Source: Bacillota bacterium (lineage in GTDB: Bacteria > Bacillota > Bacilli > Bacillales > Cytobacillaceae). From it: a DNA stretch of 15,533 nt. The position numbers and the translations under genes are program-made. The stretch covers positions 1 to 15,533 of the forward strand of contig JAEWIG010000253.1 in NCBI GenBank assembly GCA_023387295.1, in the 5' to 3' direction. This document shows, one piece after another, positions 13,871 through 15,533 of the stretch (within the stretch, counting starts at the first letter, position 1; each line of letters opens with the position of its first letter). The notes under the pieces are model-generated. The model did no database searches and was not told the origin of the DNA. It worked only from the letters and a program-made list of their open reading frames with translations.

Positions 13871-14218
13871 CTATTTCACTTTTTTATTGTATTTTTCATC
13901 GAACTCTTTGCCTTCAAGATTTTGATCGAGAGTGAGCGGTTCGTTACAGTACATGCATATATCTACACGACCAAGAATTTTCGTATGCTTACCACAATTC
14001 GGACAAACAACCTGAACTGTTTTAGTTGACAGCATCCCTATCCAAAAATACACTCCTGTACTAGCAATAATAAAGAGTAAACCAAAAAGCATAAATATTG
14101 TCATGAGAATAGGGGAATTTCTAAAGAAGATACCTATATACATTACAAAGAAACCAACAAATATTAAACTAAGGGCAAAGGTTCTAATCTTATTAATTTT
14201 ACTCGAAGTTTTTGCCAT
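13871..14218 (-). CDS. ygzB: YgzB family small membrane protein with zinc ribbon (UPF0295)
   Basis: 115 residues. After a basic N-terminus (SSKINKIRTF) come two hydrophobic segments at about 14-32 and 36-62, then a cytoplasmic-looking tail with paired cysteines CPNC (72-75) and CMYC (88-91), a rubredoxin-like zinc ribbon. The tail ends in LEGKEFDEKYNKK. Length, motifs and position between perR and ygxA match the UPF0295 protein YgzB of Bacillus; no function is known to me. ATG 14218 is preceded on the minus strand by AGGAGG with 7 bases between, and the upstream extension to 14254 would run through that site. It is leftward, convergent with perR and divergent from ygxA. The promoter is not clear: several AT-rich candidates exist in 14240-14320 without a good -35. 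Confidence 0.9.
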   Translation of the reverse strand: MAKTSSKINKIRTFALSLIFVGFFVMYIGIFFRNSPILMTIFMLFGLLFIIASTGVYFWIGMLSTKTVQVVCPNCGKHTKILGRVDICMYCNEPLTLDQNLEGKEFDEKYNKKVK

Positions 14219-14356
14219 TCTTTTCCCTCCTAATGGATAACTATACCATACCATTAGCTAGAATATAAAAAGAAAGTTTCATTATATGAACCTTTTCAAA
14301 TTCTTAAGAAGGATAATTCGAAAAAATTGTCGAAGTTATATTTCATTGCAAATTTC

Positions 14357-14371
14357 GGGCGTGATCTGCCC
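14357..14371 (+). repeat. Short GC-rich hairpin in the ygxA upstream region
   Basis: GGGC (14357-14360) / GCCC (14368-14371) with a 7-base loop, followed by TTTAATAAAA. It stands out in very AT-rich DNA 42 bases before the ygxA start. It may be a leader hairpin; four pairs are too few for a firm call. Confidence 0.3.
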
Positions 14372-14412
14372 TTTAATAAAAAACTTATTAAAATTTAATG
14401 GAGGAATCGACA

Positions 14413-15318
14413 ATGATGGATGACATTCTCCGTCCTATTTATCAGGAACGAGCAAGCCAGGCAAATACGCTCGGTGTATTGATAATAGAAAAAAGAGAAA
14501 ACGACATACCAGCAACAGATACGTTTGATGTAATCCTTCTTGTAATAGTAAGGAATGGTGACTCATCGGTAGCTGTAAAGCATTATACATATGGTGACAA
14601 AAAAGCTGCTCTGCATATTGTAACCGACCAACAATTAAAGGAATGGTTATTACTCGGCTCAAATAAGAAAATTTTTGATTGGTTGTATAATGGAAAAATC
14701 ACCTTCGATAGGAATGAATATATTCATGCGATAAAAACGGAATTGAAAGAGTTCCCGTTTAATGGTCGTAAATTAAAGATGGGATTAGAGTTTGCAAAAT
14801 TAATTAGACGTTATATGGACGGGCGAGTATTCTTTGAAAATGGGCATTACCTTGATACCTACAATCATATTGTTCATTCACTTCATCATCTTGCTAGACT
14901 AGCTATTATTGAAAATGGGTTTCATCCAGAAGTTACTGTTTGGCAGCAAGTGAAGCAAATTGAACCAGAAATAATAAAATTATACGAGGAATTGGTCCTA
15001 AGTAATGAGCCTTTGGAAAAAAGATTAGAATTGTTGTTTTTGGCAAGTGAGTTTTTAATCCATTCAAAAATGAAGAGTGGTGTAGAGCACCTTGTCAGTA
15101 TCCTTGCAGAAAAAGACATTTGGTCTATTCAAGAAATCATGAGTCATGAAGAGTTGAGACTTTATTCGGTTGATTTAGAGATGCTGCTTGAATATTTAAT
15201 AGAAAAGAAGGTAATTGAAGTTATTAAGGAAGAAACGAAAGGACAAGGTATATTTCATCGCTATTATCGAGTCGGAAAAAATTATTGTAAAAAAACATTA
15301 AAACCTATTGACCTTTAA
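14413..15318 (+). CDS. ygxA: YgxA nucleotidyltransferase-like protein
   Basis: 301 residues, soluble, no signal peptide. It resembles the Bacillus YgxA family, annotated as having an N-terminal nucleotidyltransferase-like domain, a helical middle part and a C-terminal winged helix. In this copy, FDVILLVIV (about 38-46) fits the central strand of a nucleotidyltransferase fold, but the usual GS...D-x-D active-site pair is not evident, so enzymatic activity is doubtful. Residues about 150-190 are helical (YNHIVHSLHHLARLAI), and the last 50 residues (LEMLLEYLIEKKVIEVIKEE... then FHRYYRVG) look like a winged helix. GGAGG (14400-14404) is 8 bases before ATG 14413; ATG 14416 is also possible, and ATG 14398 overlaps the site. 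In B. subtilis it lies directly before an rRNA operon, as appears here. Function unknown. Confidence 0.88.
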   Translation: MMDDILRPIYQERASQANTLGVLIIEKRENDIPATDTFDVILLVIVRNGDSSVAVKHYTYGDKKAALHIVTDQQLKEWLLLGSNKKIFDWLYNGKITFDRNEYIHAIKTELKEFPFNGRKLKMGLEFAKLIRRYMDGRVFFENGHYLDTYNHIVHSLHHLARLAIIENGFHPEVTVWQQVKQIEPEIIKLYEELVLSNEPLEKRLELLFLASEFLIHSKMKSGVEHLVSILAEKDIWSIQEIMSHEELRLYSVDLEMLLEYLIEKKVIEVIKEETKGQGIFHRYYRVGKNYCKKTLKPIDL

Positions 15319-15336
15319 TTTTATTCTTGGTATATT
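15308..15336 (+). promoter_or_regulatory. rRNA-type promoter P1, overlapping the end of ygxA
   Basis: -35 TTGACC (15308-15313), 17 bases, -10 TATATT (15331-15336) preceded by TGG, an extended -10. The -35 lies in the last codons of ygxA, whose stop is 15316-15318. It stands 95 bases ahead of P2 with identical spacing and -10, the tandem layout seen in several Bacillus rrn operons. Confidence 0.7.
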
Positions 15337-15402
15337 AATATCCGTCGCTACGAAATGACTGTAATATTAACAAGTAGCTGACGGATTCAAACAAAAAAAG
15401 TG

Positions 15403-15431
15403 TTGACATAAAAAGCAACACATGTTATATT
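15403..15431 (+). promoter_or_regulatory. rRNA-type promoter P2
   Basis: Consensus -35 TTGACA (15403-15408), 17 bases, -10 TATATT (15426-15431) with TGT in front (extended -10). An A-rich stretch, ACAAAAAAAG, directly upstream resembles an UP element. The following AAAAGTCGCTT with predicted G start at about 15438 is characteristic of Bacillus rrn P2 promoters, which start with GTP. Confidence 0.85.
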
Positions 15432-15437
15432 AGAAAA

Positions 15438-15533
15438 GTCGCTTCTGAGCGATCGGGTGAAAAACAGCTTACTTAAAATGATAACAGATTGGATGAAAGA
15501 GCCTTGCTCCTGCGCCGTAGCATACCCGAGGAT
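15438..15533 (+). ncRNA. Start of a stable-RNA leader, probably rRNA operon, cut by the window edge
   Basis: The predicted transcript opens with a hairpin, TCGCT (15439-15443) / AGCGA (15448-15452). Then TCGGGT (15453-15458) is fully complementary to ACCCGA (15524-15529), enclosing about 65 bases with a small hairpin GAGC-CTT-GCTC (15499-15509) and a weak TGC/GCA pairing (15511-15522). Context (ygxA upstream, rRNA-type promoters) says rRNA operon. However, the usual Bacillus boxA (TGTTCTTTGAAAACT) is not seen in the 96 visible bases, and the 16S start is not reached. I do not recognise the sequence as a known riboswitch, tRNA, RNase P RNA or SRP RNA. Confidence 0.45.

Noticed and set aside
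14240..14248. Extended -10 TGGTATAGT on the minus strand as ygzB promoter
   Set aside because: It would start transcription about at the ribosome binding site, leaving almost no leader, and has no -35.
15438..15533. Leader as RNase P RNA (a GGGT...ACCC closing helix and GAAAG-GCTC stretch vaguely recall it)
   Set aside because: The conserved core GAGGAAAGTCC and the neighbouring P4 sequence are absent; similarity is superficial.

Overview
The window is AT-rich, low-GC Firmicute DNA from an endospore former of the family Bacillaceae. It opens with the tail of a gamma-type small acid-soluble spore protein, and gene order follows the Bacillus subtilis block sspE-ygaB-ygaC-ygaD-ygaE-gsaB-ygaF(bcp)-perR-ygzB-ygxA-rrn (recalled order, not searched). 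Genes carry AGGAGG-type ribosome binding sites and use TTG and GTG as well as ATG starts. The species cannot be named from the sequence. An acidic linker on the peptide-binding lipoprotein would suit an alkaliphilic or salt-tolerant Bacillus, but that is weak evidence.

Layout. Bases 1-3137 (+): end of sspE, the coiled-coil protein YgaB, the nucleoside tri/diphosphatase-family protein YgaC, and the half-size ABC exporter YgaD, each closed by its own hairpin. Bases 3138-9106 (+): a five-gene peptide ABC importer in the order ATPase-ATPase-binding lipoprotein-permease-permease. It has its own promoter and possible CodY sites, and is closed by a bidirectional terminator. In B. subtilis, as I recall it, ygaD and ygaE are neighbours, so this operon is an insertion relative to that layout. 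Bases 9105-11707 (-): ygaE (aromatic acid exporter family) and gsaB (glutamate-1-semialdehyde aminomutase, heme synthesis), each with its own signals. Bases 11898-13757 (+): a small K+-channel-like protein, the thiol peroxidase Bcp, and the peroxide sensor PerR behind a nearly perfect PerR box. Bases 13871-14218 (-): ygzB, convergent with perR across two hairpins. Bases 14413-15318 (+): ygxA. Bases 15308-15533: two tandem rRNA-type promoters and the start of a leader transcript whose product lies outside the window.

How the genes fit together. Bcp and PerR form a peroxide-defence pair, and GsaB supplies heme precursor; hemAXCDBL and heme catalase are classical PerR targets in B. subtilis, so the three belong to one iron/peroxide/heme theme. 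The importer is a complete nutrient-uptake unit. Two secondary structures between its binding-protein gene and its permease genes look placed to reduce permease expression relative to the abundant binding protein. The right edge enters stable-RNA territory.

No previously undescribed system stands out. No CRISPR array, insertion sequence, phage gene or toxin-antitoxin pair was seen. The items most worth a second look are the unrecognised leader after the rRNA-type promoters (no Bacillus boxA seen and a long-range closing helix), the extra channel gene with an SVGYGD filter, the layered signals in the peptide operon, and the inverted repeat over the gsaB promoter.
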